Shown: positions 7,762 to 16,672 of the stretch, piece after piece
How the letters are laid out: every line of letters begins with the position of its first letter
Position numbering within the stretch: position 1 is the first letter of the stretch
Assembly (NCBI RefSeq): GCF_022402485.1
Contig: NZ_JAKRSA010000018.1
Span: 1 to 64,000, forward strand
DNA length: 64,000 nt
Origin: Phenylobacterium sp.
GTDB taxonomy: Bacteria; Pseudomonadota; Alphaproteobacteria; Caulobacterales; Caulobacteraceae
Reading direction: 5' to 3'
Program-made: the position numbers and the translations under genes
The notes under the pieces: generated by a model
Seen by the model: only the letters and a program-made list of their open reading frames with translations
The model's database searches: none
What the model was told of the DNA's origin: nothing

Positions 7762-9405
7762 ATGCAGGGCCTTATGCAGGACGCGCCTCTGACGCTGTCC
7801 TCCCTCCTCGATCACGCCGCACGTTTCCATGGGGACCGGGAGATCGTCTCAAAGTCCGCTGAGGCAACCCTCCGGACAAACTACCGGGACGTGAATGGAC
7901 GGGCGCGCCAGTTGGCGGGTGCCCTGCGTCGGCTGGAGGTGAAAACAGGAGATTGCGTGGCCAGTCTGGCCATGAACACCAGTCGCCATATCGAGCTTTA
8001 TTATGGGGTCACAGGGGCGGGTGCAGTGCTCAACACCGTCAACCCCAAGCTGTTTCCAGAGCAGATCAAGTTCATCGTCAGCCATGCCGAGAACACCTAC
8101 GTCTTCTTCGATCCGGCGTTCGGCCCCTTGCTGGAGGCGCTGGCACTCGAGCTGACCGGGGTTCGAGGCTATGTCTGCCTGGCCGACGCAGCGGGAACAC
8201 CGGCGTTCAATCTGCCCAACCTGACCAATTATGAGGACCTCATCGGATCCGAGGACGTCGCCAGTCCCTGGACCGAGGTCGCTGAGTCGGCCGGGGCCAT
8301 CCTCTGCTACACCTCAGGCACCACAGGCGATCCCAAGGGCGTTCTTTACAGCCATCGCTCCCTGGTCCTGCATGCCTTCACGGTCCTGTCGGCGGACGGC
8401 ATGGCGCTGTCGACCCGCGATGGCGTCCTCCTGGTCACGCCGCTCTTTCATGTCAACGCCTGGGGCATTCCGTTTGCAGCGGCCATGTGTGGGGCACGGT
8501 TGATTCTGCCTGGCGCGGCTCTGGACGGCGAGAGCATCTTCAACCTGATGCGGGCAGAAAGATGCACCTTCAGCCTCGGCGTGCCGACGGTCTGGCTGGG
8601 CTTTCTGGACTTCATCGCCGCCCACAGGGAACGGCTTGATCTATCTGGGCTGGCTCTGGAGCGGGTGCTCGTCGGCGGCTCGGCGGCGCCGCGTAGCCTG
8701 ATTGAGCGGTTCGACTACATGCTCGGCGTCTATGTGATCCACGCCTGGGGCATGACCGAGACCAGTCCGCTGGCCACCATTGGAACGCCCTTGCCCGAAC
8801 ACGCCCAACTGGATGCCCAGAGTCGTTACGATATCCAGATGCTACAGGGGCGCGCCATCTATGGAGTCGATCTGCGGATCGTCGACGGGGAGGGCACCGT
8901 GCTGGCCCATGACGGGATCGCCGCCGGCGACCTGCAGGTGCGGGGGCCTTGGGTGGTCCAGCGCTACTTCAAGGCACCTGCACCGGCCTGCGACGCCGAC
9001 GGCTGGTTTCCCACCGGCGACGTGGCCAAGATCCATCCCAATGGCTATCTGCAACTGACCGACCGCTCCAAGGACATCATCAAGTCCGGCGGGGAGTGGA
9101 TTTCTTCCGTCGATCTGGAGAACGCCGCCATTGCGCACCCCGATGTGCGCGAGGCGGCCGTGATCGGGGTTCCCCACCCCAAGTGGCAGGAGCGACCGAT
9201 CCTGCTGGTGGTGGCGGCACCGGCGGCGACCCCGCAGCGGGACGACATTCTGGCGTTCCTGGCCGCACGCGTGGCCAGGTGGCAGGTGCCTGATGATGTG
9301 ATCGTCGTGCCTGCTCTGCCGCATACGGCCACGGGCAAGCTGCTCAAGAGCGCCTTACGGGAAACCTACCGGGATCATCTCTCGAAGGACGACGGCGAGT
9401 CCTGA
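7762..9405 (+). CDS. Fatty-acyl-CoA ligase, AlkK type (ANL superfamily)
   Basis: 547 aa, the normal length for medium/long-chain acyl-CoA ligases. Motifs in order: the ATP-binding P-loop YTSGTTGDPKGV, then PLFHVNAWGIP, the adenylate motif WGMTETSPLA, the hinge aspartate in GWFPTGDVAKI, DRSKDIIKSGGEWIS and the C-terminal lysine in TATGKLLK. It converts a carboxylic acid to its CoA thioester with ATP. The start MQGLMQD matches the typical beginning of this family. A longer frame from 7657 would run over the operator and a proline-rich shadow. No strong Shine-Dalgarno is seen. It probably activates the acid released after ring opening. Confidence 0.9.
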   Translation: MQGLMQDAPLTLSSLLDHAARFHGDREIVSKSAEATLRTNYRDVNGRARQLAGALRRLEVKTGDCVASLAMNTSRHIELYYGVTGAGAVLNTVNPKLFPEQIKFIVSHAENTYVFFDPAFGPLLEALALELTGVRGYVCLADAAGTPAFNLPNLTNYEDLIGSEDVASPWTEVAESAGAILCYTSGTTGDPKGVLYSHRSLVLHAFTVLSADGMALSTRDGVLLVTPLFHVNAWGIPFAAAMCGARLILPGAALDGESIFNLMRAERCTFSLGVPTVWLGFLDFIAAHRERLDLSGLALERVLVGGSAAPRSLIERFDYMLGVYVIHAWGMTETSPLATIGTPLPEHAQLDAQSRYDIQMLQGRAIYGVDLRIVDGEGTVLAHDGIAAGDLQVRGPWVVQRYFKAPAPACDADGWFPTGDVAKIHPNGYLQLTDRSKDIIKSGGEWISSVDLENAAIAHPDVREAAVIGVPHPKWQERPILLVVAAPAATPQRDDILAFLAARVARWQVPDDVIVVPALPHTATGKLLKSALRETYRDHLSKDDGES

Positions 9406-9432
9406 CCCTGTCTGACCCCACGTCGGAGGGTC

Positions 9433-10227
9433 TCAATGATGGTCTTCGGCCTCTGACCAGGTCTCGGTGTTCAAGGCCTGCAGGCCACGCTCGTACGCCG
9501 CCACCCCGGCCCGCATCATTTCCAGGATCTCGGTCTTTTTGCGGGCGATGCGGCTGTTGAGGCCGCCCACGCCCAAGGTGAGCTGCACCCCCCGAGGGGT
9601 GGTGGGGAGGGGCATGGCTATGGCGGCGGCATTGGGGAAGGGGAAGGCCGCCAGCAGGCTGTAGCCTTCACGCCGGATCCAATCGAGCTGGGTCTGAAGC
9701 TGGGGGATATCAATCCGGTCGCTCGCGCCGCCCAGGTAGGCGTTGATATGGCGGCACAGCTTATCCACCGCCTTGGGCGGCATCTGGCTCATCAGAACCA
9801 GTCCAGCTGGGGAGTGGGGAAGCACCCGCATCGTGCCTTCGGTGATGGCAATCTTGTGCGGATGACTCGGCTGCAGGATCCGCAGGTGCTGGATGAAGAT
9901 GTCATTCTGCGAGGAGATGACCACCGTCTCATTGGTCTGCTCAAAGATGGTGTTGAGCAGGCGGTCGATGTCCCCGGCACCAAACAGGTGGTGATTGACC
10001 CAGTCCCCCAGGGCGGCCACACGGGGGGTCGGAAAATAGGTTCGGCTGGCGCGGTCATAGTTGAGGTAGCCCAGCACCACCATGCTCTTGAGCAGGGTCG
10101 TGGTGCTGGACTGCGGATAGCCGAGCTTCTCAAAGATATAGGTCAGCCGTAGCGGCCGGCGCTGTTCTTGAAACAGTTCCAGGACTTCAAGGGTCCGGGC
10201 AGACGATTTGATTGGGTCTCGGCGCAT
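9433..10227 (-). CDS. IclR-family transcriptional regulator
   Basis: 264 aa. The N-terminal winged helix (about 5-70: IKSSARTLEVLELF, then PQSSTTTLLKSMVVLGYLNYD) is followed by an IclR effector domain (about 85-255) with PAGLVLMSQMP and LTLGVGGLNSRI. IclR proteins usually control neighbouring catabolic operons and sense an aromatic or aliphatic acid. It is divergent from the TonB receptor and convergent with the acyl-CoA ligase. The start at 10227 gives the usual IclR N-terminus; the longer frame to 10434 is unlikely. It is the only recognisable regulator within the catabolic block and so a candidate for the ATCAC-N4-GTGAT sites, but its own upstream region has no such site. Confidence 0.88.
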   Translation of the reverse strand: MRRDPIKSSARTLEVLELFQEQRRPLRLTYIFEKLGYPQSSTTTLLKSMVVLGYLNYDRASRTYFPTPRVAALGDWVNHHLFGAGDIDRLLNTIFEQTNETVVISSQNDIFIQHLRILQPSHPHKIAITEGTMRVLPHSPAGLVLMSQMPPKAVDKLCRHINAYLGGASDRIDIPQLQTQLDWIRREGYSLLAAFPFPNAAAIAMPLPTTPRGVQLTLGVGGLNSRIARKKTEILEMMRAGVAAYERGLQALNTETWSEAEDHH

Positions 10228-10592
10228 CGCAGTTCCTGTCACAGGGCTGGCGGACTCTCTACGACAACCTGACCTAAGGCTGATTACAGACCCCTGTCGA
10301 GAGCGCCGGTCCACTGGGCTGGCAGCTTCCAGAGCTGAAAATGCCCGTCCTTGCCGCCCGCAGGAAGGCTCCACGTCCCTGCCTTGGCCCAACCTTTGTC
10401 TGTCGATGGAGGGAGGACCTGCCTTGCGTCCCACGGGCGGGGTTTATTCCAATTGAGATATTCGAGGTCGAGCGTGAGCTTGAGTGGGAGGTGGAGTGCA
10501 GATCGGCGAGTTGAGGAGTGCGGACGTCAATCTGGGCGCTCGCCTGAACCGCAAAACAGTCGCCGCTAAGAAGCCTCTGAGGGGGAAACATC
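10228..10592. promoter_or_regulatory. Divergent control region, iclR-like gene / TonB receptor
   Basis: 365 bp without a credible gene. Next to the IclR start is the small dyad CCTGT-C-ACAGG (10235-10245), a possible autoregulatory site. About 130 bp before the receptor is a less GC-rich patch (near 10443-10466) that could hold its promoter. No copy of the regulon dyad is seen here. The receptor is preceded by GAGGGGGA. Confidence 0.4.
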
Positions 10593-13322
10593 ATGTACAC
10601 CGCGCCTAAGCTGCGCCGGGTCGCTCTCGCCGCCAGCGCCTCTACTCTAACGTTGCTCCTCGCCGTGCCTGCTGTGGCCCAGACGGCTGCGGCGAGTCCT
10701 GAGCCCGCCTTCCTCGAGGAACTGGTGGTCACCGCCCAGCGGCGTGAAGAACGCCTGCAGGATGTCCCGATCTCGGTCTCGGCCTTCTCGCAGGACACCC
10801 TGCAGGCCCAGGGGATCGTCGGTGGTCCGAGCCTGCAACTGGCCGTGCCCAACGTCACCTTCGCCAAGAGCTATTACAGCGGCTACAACTTCCAGATCCG
10901 CGGGATCGGCACCAAGCAGACCTCGGTGACCGGCGACAGCTCCACTGGCGTGCACTTCAATGGCGCACCGCTCACCGCCAACCGGCTGTTCGAAGCCGAG
11001 TTCTTCGACGTGGAACGGGTCGAAGTGTTGCGCGGTCCGCAGGGCACCCTTTACGGACGCAATGCCACGGGCGGTGTGGTCAATGTCATCAGCGCCCGTC
11101 CTACCGGCGAATTCGAGGGCATGCTTCGGGCCGAGGTGACCAACTTTGACGGTCGCAAGCTGGTCGGCATGGTCAATATCCCCCTGACCGAGCAGCTGGG
11201 TCTGCGCCTGGCAGGCACCACCCTCAACCGCGATGGCTTCGTCAAGAACCTCGGCACCAACCGCATGGTTGACGACCGTGATCTCTATTCCATCCGCGCC
11301 AGCCTGCGCTGGCAGCCGACCTCGACTCTGGATGTGAACCTGGCCTGGCAGCACTTCGAGGAAGAAGACAGCCGCCTGCGGACCGGCAAGGCCCTCTGCA
11401 CCCGTGACAATGGCCCCAGCCGGGTTGGTGCCACCGCCGTCACAAACGCCGTGGTCCGCGGCTTCCTGAGCCAGGGCTGCGCTGATGCTTCGGTCTATAC
11501 CGACGCGGCCTATGGCACCCCCAACTCCCTGGCCTCGCTCTATGGCATCATCGCCTTCGCCCGTGGCCTGACCACCGGCGATCTGTACGGCAATGTGCAG
11601 CCTCGGGATCTCAGCGTTATCGACTCCGCCGTCGACCCGACCTATCGGGCGCGGGAGGATGTCTTCACCCTCAACGCCGACTGGCAGCTGAACGACAATC
11701 TGCAGTTCAGCTCGCTGACCGCCTATTCCGAAGGCCGGCTCTATGCCGGTCAGGAAGAAAACCGTTTCAGCGCCGCCATTCCGTTCAACAGCACGCCGCT
11801 GGCGCCGGGCGGGGTGATCAATGACCCGCAGCTGGGTTCCACCAACCGTCTGATCATCGCCGACGAAATCCAGACCCCCTCGCGCCAGTGGAGCCAGGAA
11901 TTCCGGCTTCAGTCGAGCTTCGAAGGGCCGCTGAACTTCAGCCTCGGTGCCCTGGCCCTGCGTTATGACGTGGTGCAGAACTTCTACATCTTCTCCAACG
12001 CCTTCACCTATGCGGCCCTGGCCGCCAACGGCGGCGCGCCCTGCGCCCTGAACAGCAGCTGCGTCTACATCAATCCCTCGCGGGAGCTGAACCTCGACGG
12101 GCGGGGCAACTATCTGAGCCATCAGCCCTACCACCTGGACTCCAATGCGGTGTTCGGTGAGGTCTATTATGAGCTCAGCCCCGACCTGAAGCTGACCGGG
12201 GGTCTGCGCTACACCGAGGACAAAAAGACCCTCGACAACTATCCCGTCCGGTTCCTGACGCCCGGCAGCGGCTTCCCCCGGGGGACGCCGCCGTCGATCA
12301 CGGCGGAATTCAAGGAGATGACCGGGCGCGTGGGCTTCGACTGGAAGCCGCAGCTGGGCTTCACCAACGACACCCTGCTCTATGCCTTCTATTCCCGCGG
12401 CTATAAGGGCGGTGGTCCGAACAATATCGGCCAGGTCGCCACCCTGCGGGCCACCTACGACCCGGAGTTCGTCAACGCCTGGGAAGTCGGCACCAAGAAC
12501 ACCCTGCTGGATGGTCGAATGACCTTCAACGCGGCGGCGTTCTACTATGATTACAAGGGCTATCAGGTCTCGAAGTTCGTGAACCGCATCTCCGTGACGG
12601 AGAACATCGACGCCGAGATCTTCGGGGCCGAGTTCGAGGTGATGTGGGAGCCCATCGATAACCTCCGCCTGAATGGCTCCCTGGGTCTGCTTGAGACCAA
12701 GATCCTCAACGGCGAGTCCATCGATCCCTTCAACCGGACAAGCCGGAACCCCAATCTCACCTTCGTGAAGACCTCCGGGGCGGCCGGCTGCACCGTGCCG
12801 ACCACGGCCCTGGCCAATCTGGTCAACGTCATCCAGCAGGGGCCAGGTGCCCCCACGGTGGCCGGGGTCTCAGGCAATGCCGCGGCCATGCTGGGCGTCT
12901 GCTCGGGGGCCTTCGCCACCTCGTTCGGGGTCACCCCCACCGATGGCATTCCAGCCCAGCTGGCGGGCAACGAACTCCCGGGCTCGCCGCCCTGGACTGT
13001 CTCCCTCGGCGCTCAGTACACCATGGCGCTGCCCGGCGGCTGGGAAGCCACTGCGCGCGGGGACTACTTCCGCCAGGGCGACTCTCATTCGCGGGTGTTC
13101 AACACGCCTCTGGATGAACTGCGCGGCTGGGAAAACGCCAACATCTCCTTGCGTGTGGTGAGCGAAGACCGCGGCCTGGAGTTCGAGGCCTTTGTCCGCA
13201 ACGTCTTCAACGACCGCTCGATCACCGATGTGTTCCCCGTGGACGAGGCCCTGGCCTTGATGCCCAACGCGGTGTTCACCGAGCCCCGCATCATCGGGGT
13301 GGCGATCCAGCAAGCCTTCTGA
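10593..13322 (+). CDS. TonB-dependent outer-membrane receptor
   Basis: 909 aa. A signal peptide (about 1-29, ending AVPAVAQ) is followed by a TonB-box region (ELVVTAQRREE), a plug domain with RGIGTKQTSVTGDSS and RVEVLRGPQGTLYGRNATGG, and a long beta-barrel ending in aromatic F. This form is typical of the large receptor families of caulobacters and sphingomonads, which import bulky or poorly permeating organic compounds with TonB-ExbB-ExbD energy. Its position inside the catabolic block suggests uptake of that substrate; a siderophore role is less likely by context. A strong hairpin terminator follows. Confidence 0.93.
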   Translation: MYTAPKLRRVALAASASTLTLLLAVPAVAQTAAASPEPAFLEELVVTAQRREERLQDVPISVSAFSQDTLQAQGIVGGPSLQLAVPNVTFAKSYYSGYNFQIRGIGTKQTSVTGDSSTGVHFNGAPLTANRLFEAEFFDVERVEVLRGPQGTLYGRNATGGVVNVISARPTGEFEGMLRAEVTNFDGRKLVGMVNIPLTEQLGLRLAGTTLNRDGFVKNLGTNRMVDDRDLYSIRASLRWQPTSTLDVNLAWQHFEEEDSRLRTGKALCTRDNGPSRVGATAVTNAVVRGFLSQGCADASVYTDAAYGTPNSLASLYGIIAFARGLTTGDLYGNVQPRDLSVIDSAVDPTYRAREDVFTLNADWQLNDNLQFSSLTAYSEGRLYAGQEENRFSAAIPFNSTPLAPGGVINDPQLGSTNRLIIADEIQTPSRQWSQEFRLQSSFEGPLNFSLGALALRYDVVQNFYIFSNAFTYAALAANGGAPCALNSSCVYINPSRELNLDGRGNYLSHQPYHLDSNAVFGEVYYELSPDLKLTGGLRYTEDKKTLDNYPVRFLTPGSGFPRGTPPSITAEFKEMTGRVGFDWKPQLGFTNDTLLYAFYSRGYKGGGPNNIGQVATLRATYDPEFVNAWEVGTKNTLLDGRMTFNAAAFYYDYKGYQVSKFVNRISVTENIDAEIFGAEFEVMWEPIDNLRLNGSLGLLETKILNGESIDPFNRTSRNPNLTFVKTSGAAGCTVPTTALANLVNVIQQGPGAPTVAGVSGNAAAMLGVCSGAFATSFGVTPTDGIPAQLAGNELPGSPPWTVSLGAQYTMALPGGWEATARGDYFRQGDSHSRVFNTPLDELRGWENANISLRVVSEDRGLEFEAFVRNVFNDRSITDVFPVDEALALMPNAVFTEPRIIGVAIQQAF

Positions 13323-13348
13323 CCGACCTCCCTTGGTCTTCCCACTTC

Positions 13349-13381
13349 GCGCGGCGATCCCTGATCGCCGCGCTTTTCTTT
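13349..13381 (+). terminator. Strong Rho-independent terminator after the TonB receptor
   Basis: Perfect 11-bp stem GCGCGGCGATC (13349-13359) with GATCGCCGCGC (13363-13373), a 3-nt loop, then TTTTCTTT. It closes the receptor transcript before the next operator. Confidence 0.93.
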
Positions 13382-13409
13382 GGGCGGTATGCCGGAGGCC
13401 CCACGGACC

Positions 13410-13423
13410 ATCACATCGGTGAT
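13410..13423. promoter_or_regulatory. Operator-like dyad ATCAC-ATCG-GTGAT (regulon site 4)
   Basis: Perfect ten-position match to ATCAC-N4-GTGAT. It lies 29 bp after the receptor terminator and 88 bp before the SDR start at 13511, so that SDR has its own regulated promoter. Confidence 0.72.
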
Positions 13424-13510
13424 GTTGGCGGGGCGACCATGCCCAATCGGCGCCCGCTGACCAGCCTCGGTACGATCACCGCCATCAGCATTCGCAAGGG
13501 GGAGACAATC

Positions 13511-14269
13511 ATGGTCGGTCGACTGCAAGGGCGCTCAGCCGTCATCACGGGGGCCTCCCGGGGGCTTGGCAAGGCTGCGGCCGATCTCCTGGCGTCCGAG
13601 GGCTGCGCGGTGGCGCTGATCGACCTCAAGGCCCATTGGGCCCAGGCCGCTGCCGACGAGATCACCGCGGCGGGCGGTCGCGCCATCGGCCTCGGCTGCG
13701 ATGTCTCTGACCGCGACGCCTTCAAAGGCGCGGTGGATGAAGCCGTGCAGGCCTTCGGGCGCCTGGACGTGCTGGTCAACAACGCCATGTGGAACCTCTA
13801 TGAGGCCGTGCCGGACATCAAACCGGAGACTGTGGACCGCATGGTCTCCGTGGGCTTCTCAGGGGTGATCTGGGGCATCCAGGCCGCCGCCGAGCACATG
13901 AAGGCTGGCGGCGGTGGCTCCATCGTCAACATTGCCTCGGTCAGCGCCCTGCTCGGCATGCCCAATGGCCTGGTCTATTGCGGGGTCAAGGCAGGCGTCA
14001 CCGGCATCACCCGCGCCGCCGCCGCCGAGCTTGGGCCCCACAAGATCCGCGTCAATGCGGTGGCACCTTCTACGGTCGACACCGAGGGCGTCCGCCGGGT
14101 GGTCTCGGCCGAGCGCATCCAGGACCGCATTCTGCAGACCCCCCTGGGCCGCCTCGGCTCCACAGAGGATATCGCCAAGGCCGTGCGCTACCTGGCCTGT
14201 GATGACAGCGATTTCGTCACCGGCCAATTGCTCACCGTCGACGGCGGTCTGGCCAATTCCCTCTCATAG
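13511..14269 (+). CDS. Short-chain dehydrogenase/reductase (SDR)
   Basis: 252 aa classical SDR. TGASRGLG near residues 12-19 binds NAD(P), then come LVNNA, a catalytic Ser in NIASVS, and YCGVK holding the Tyr and Lys. The C-terminus TGQLLTVDGG is the family signature. The start at 13511 is preceded by GGGGGAG; an ATG at 13439 would add 24 unrelated residues. It likely oxidises or reduces a hydroxyl/keto group of the catabolic substrate. It is expressed alone from a promoter with a perfect regulon dyad and is convergent with the acyl-CoA dehydrogenase operon. Confidence 0.88.
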   Translation: MVGRLQGRSAVITGASRGLGKAAADLLASEGCAVALIDLKAHWAQAAADEITAAGGRAIGLGCDVSDRDAFKGAVDEAVQAFGRLDVLVNNAMWNLYEAVPDIKPETVDRMVSVGFSGVIWGIQAAAEHMKAGGGGSIVNIASVSALLGMPNGLVYCGVKAGVTGITRAAAAELGPHKIRVNAVAPSTVDTEGVRRVVSAERIQDRILQTPLGRLGSTEDIAKAVRYLACDDSDFVTGQLLTVDGGLANSLS

Positions 14270-14290
14270 GGAAAGCCGCAGCAGGGCGTC

Positions 14291-14318
14291 AGGCGGGGCC
14301 CAGGTCGTGGCCCCGCCT
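14291..14318. terminator. GC-rich hairpin between convergent transcripts
   Basis: Perfect 10-bp stem AGGCGGGGCC (14291-14300) with GGCCCCGCCT (14309-14318) and an 8-nt loop, between the SDR and the convergent acyl-CoA dehydrogenase gene. There is no T-run; probably a shared terminator or transcript-end stabiliser. Confidence 0.55.
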
Positions 14319-14335
14319 GCCCCTCACGCTTGCGC

Positions 14336-15472
14336 TCAGGCCGCCTGGCGGCTCAGCTCGGCCAGGCGCGTGCGGTGGTGGTCGGCATTGCCAAAGGCCA
14401 TGTCGATCATGATCAGGCGTTTCAGGTAGTGGCCGATGGCCAGTTCCTCGGTAAAGCCCACCCCCCCGTGCAACTGGATGGCCTGGCGGCCGACGAACAG
14501 GCTGGTCTGGCTGACCCGGGCCTTGGCCGCAGCGATGGTCCGGCTGCGTGCGGGCTCCGCCCCCGATAGGGACAGGGTGGCCAGATAGGTCATCGAGCGG
14601 GCTTCCTCGCAGGCGATGGCCATGTCGACGATACGGTGCTGCAGCGCCTGGAAGGCACCGATCGGCTGGCCAAACTGCGAGCGGGTGCGCAGGTAGGACA
14701 GCGTCATGTCATAGGCCGCCTCCATGGCCCCCAGGGCCTCGGCCAACCGGGCCACGACGCCCGCATCAATGGCCTGGGCCAGTCTCGCTGACCCCTGGCC
14801 GATCTCGCCCAGCAGGGCGTCCTGCCCCAGGGTGACGCCCTCCAGCCGCAGGCGGGCATTGACCCGGTTGTCCATGGCGCGGCTGGGCTCCACCACCAGA
14901 CCGGGCGTGTCGGCCGAGGCCAGGAACAGGCTCACCCCATCGGCGTCTCCCACGGCGCCCGAGGTGCGGGCCGGGATGACGAACCCGTCGGCCACGCCCC
15001 CGTCGAGGACATGGCTCTTGACGCCGTCCAGACGGAAGCCGCCAGGGGTGGCCTCGGCCCGGGTGGCCACATGGTTGAGGTTGAAGCGGCCGTCCGGCTC
15101 GGCGTCGGCCACCGAGACCATGGCCTCGCCGGCCCCGATCGCTGCCAGGAGCTCTGACGCCCGAGGACCAGCCTCTCGCAGCAGCTGCGGGGCGATGACA
15201 CAGCTGGAGACAAAGGGCTCCAGCATCAGATGACGGCCCAGGGCCTCGCAGATCACCATGGTCTCCACCGGGGTGGCGTCCAGTCCGCCCAGATCCTCCG
15301 GCACATTGAGCGCCAGCCAGCCGAGCTCGGCCATATTGGCCCAGCTCTTTCGCTCGAAGGCCTCCCCCCGGGCGATTCTGGCGCGCCAGGCGGTGAAGAC
15401 GTGGTGTTCGGCCCCATAGCGACGGGCGCTGTCCTGCAGCATCTGCTGCTCAACGGTGAGATTGAAGTCCAT
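14336..15472 (-). CDS. Acyl-CoA dehydrogenase, second subunit of a probable pair
   Basis: 378 aa. The acyl-CoA dehydrogenase fold is shown by the N-terminal helical part (EQQMLQDSARRY), the FAD/beta domain (VSVADAEPDGRFNL) and the C-terminal helices with RSQFGQPIGAFQALQHR and QLHGGVGFTEELAIGHYLKR. It is the last gene of a five-gene minus-strand operon and lies 8 bp behind another acyl-CoA dehydrogenase. Adjacent unlike pairs of this kind form alpha2-beta2 enzymes in steroid side-chain degradation (FadE/ChsE type), so a heteromer is a reasonable inference. It oxidises an acyl-CoA to the 2-enoyl-CoA with FAD. Confidence 0.88.
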   Translation of the reverse strand: MDFNLTVEQQMLQDSARRYGAEHHVFTAWRARIARGEAFERKSWANMAELGWLALNVPEDLGGLDATPVETMVICEALGRHLMLEPFVSSCVIAPQLLREAGPRASELLAAIGAGEAMVSVADAEPDGRFNLNHVATRAEATPGGFRLDGVKSHVLDGGVADGFVIPARTSGAVGDADGVSLFLASADTPGLVVEPSRAMDNRVNARLRLEGVTLGQDALLGEIGQGSARLAQAIDAGVVARLAEALGAMEAAYDMTLSYLRTRSQFGQPIGAFQALQHRIVDMAIACEEARSMTYLATLSLSGAEPARSRTIAAAKARVSQTSLFVGRQAIQLHGGVGFTEELAIGHYLKRLIMIDMAFGNADHHRTRLAELSRQAA

Positions 15473-15480
15473 GTTTGGCC

Positions 15481-16659
15481 TCAGAGTCCCAGGGCGCGCC
15501 GGGCGATGATGTTGCGTTGAATCTCGTTGGAGCCGCCGTAGATGCTGGTGACCCGTGAATAGAGCATGCCCTTGGCCGCCCAGGGGTCCGGACCCGGCAG
15601 GGGGGCGTTGTTCACCGCGCCGAAATGCATGGCGTCATAGCCCTGCAACTCGGTCCAGAACTCGGTGACCTCCTGCAAAAGCTCAGACCAGCGGACCTTG
15701 ATCATCGAGGCGCGGGGGCCTGAATCCTGACCCGAGGCGGCTTCAGCCATGGTGCGCATGACCATGCCTTCCAGGGCCATGACCTCAAGCTCCAGCTGGG
15801 CCAGCCGGTCGGCGATGCGGGGATCGTCCAGCAGGCAGCCTTCGCCGACCCTGGCGGTGGCCGCCGCAGCCCTCGCACCGCGCAGCTGTTGGGCCAGCCG
15901 GGTGGTGGTGGCCGCTGTGACCCCGCGCTCGCGGTCCAGCAGGACCTTGCCATAGCCCCAGCCCTTGCCCTCTTCCCCCAGCAGGGCTGTCACCGGCAGG
16001 CGGACCGCGTCGAGGAAGACCTCGTTGGTGTGGTGGATCTCGTCCATGGTCACCACCGGGCGGACGGTGATGCCCGGGGTGTCCATGTCCACCAGAAACA
16101 GGGAGATTCCCGCCTGTTTGCGGGCGTCCGGATCGGTGCGCGCCAGCAGGAACATCCGGTTGGCCACATGGGCGTAGCTGGTCCAGGCCTTCTGGCCGGA
16201 AATGACATAGTGATCCCCGTCGCGGACGGCCCGGGTCGACAGGGAGGCGAGGTCCGAGCCAGCGCCGGGCTCGGAATAGCCCTGACACCACCAGTCGTCC
16301 CCGGTGATGATGGCCGGCAGGTACTTGGCCTTCTGAGCCTCGCTGCCGAAGGTGAAGATGATCGGGCCGATCAGCTCCAGCCCCTGGTGGAACTGCACCG
16401 GGGCATCGGCCTTGGAGGCCTCGGTCTCGAAGATATAGAGCTGGGTCGGATCCCAGCCGGTGCCGCCATACATCTTCGGCCAGGATGGGGCCCCCCAGCC
16501 CCGCGCATGGAGCAGCTTCTGCCAGGTCACAAACTCGGCCGGCTCCAGGCGCATGCCGGCCCGCACCCGGGCCTTGAATGACTGTGGGGTGTTTTCCACG
16601 AAGAAGGCGCGAACCTCGTCGCGGAACGCCTGCTGCTCGGGGGTCAGATCTAGGTTCAT
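15481..16659 (-). CDS. Acyl-CoA dehydrogenase, first subunit of a probable pair
   Basis: 392 aa, normal length. Visible are TPEQQAFRDEVRAF at the N-terminus, the FAD-binding YSEPGAGSDLASL near residues 132-144, VISGQKAWTS, and the C-terminal IYGGSNEIQRNIIARRALG. The start at 16659 gives the usual MNLDLTPEQQ beginning; a longer ATG at 16698 would overlap the lactonase gene. It is followed at once by the second acyl-CoA dehydrogenase and preceded by 13 bp from the SMP-30 gene. The pair probably acts on the ring-opened or side-chain acyl-CoA. Confidence 0.9.
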   Translation of the reverse strand: MNLDLTPEQQAFRDEVRAFFVENTPQSFKARVRAGMRLEPAEFVTWQKLLHARGWGAPSWPKMYGGTGWDPTQLYIFETEASKADAPVQFHQGLELIGPIIFTFGSEAQKAKYLPAIITGDDWWCQGYSEPGAGSDLASLSTRAVRDGDHYVISGQKAWTSYAHVANRMFLLARTDPDARKQAGISLFLVDMDTPGITVRPVVTMDEIHHTNEVFLDAVRLPVTALLGEEGKGWGYGKVLLDRERGVTAATTTRLAQQLRGARAAAATARVGEGCLLDDPRIADRLAQLELEVMALEGMVMRTMAEAASGQDSGPRASMIKVRWSELLQEVTEFWTELQGYDAMHFGAVNNAPLPGPDPWAAKGMLYSRVTSIYGGSNEIQRNIIARRALGL

Positions 16660-16672
16660 GATGTCCAGGGGG

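Noticed and set aside
14336..15472. Frameshift or truncation in the second acyl-CoA dehydrogenase
   Set aside because: It differs from the first one in length and sequence but all expected segments are present and continuous, so it is an unlike partner rather than a broken copy.
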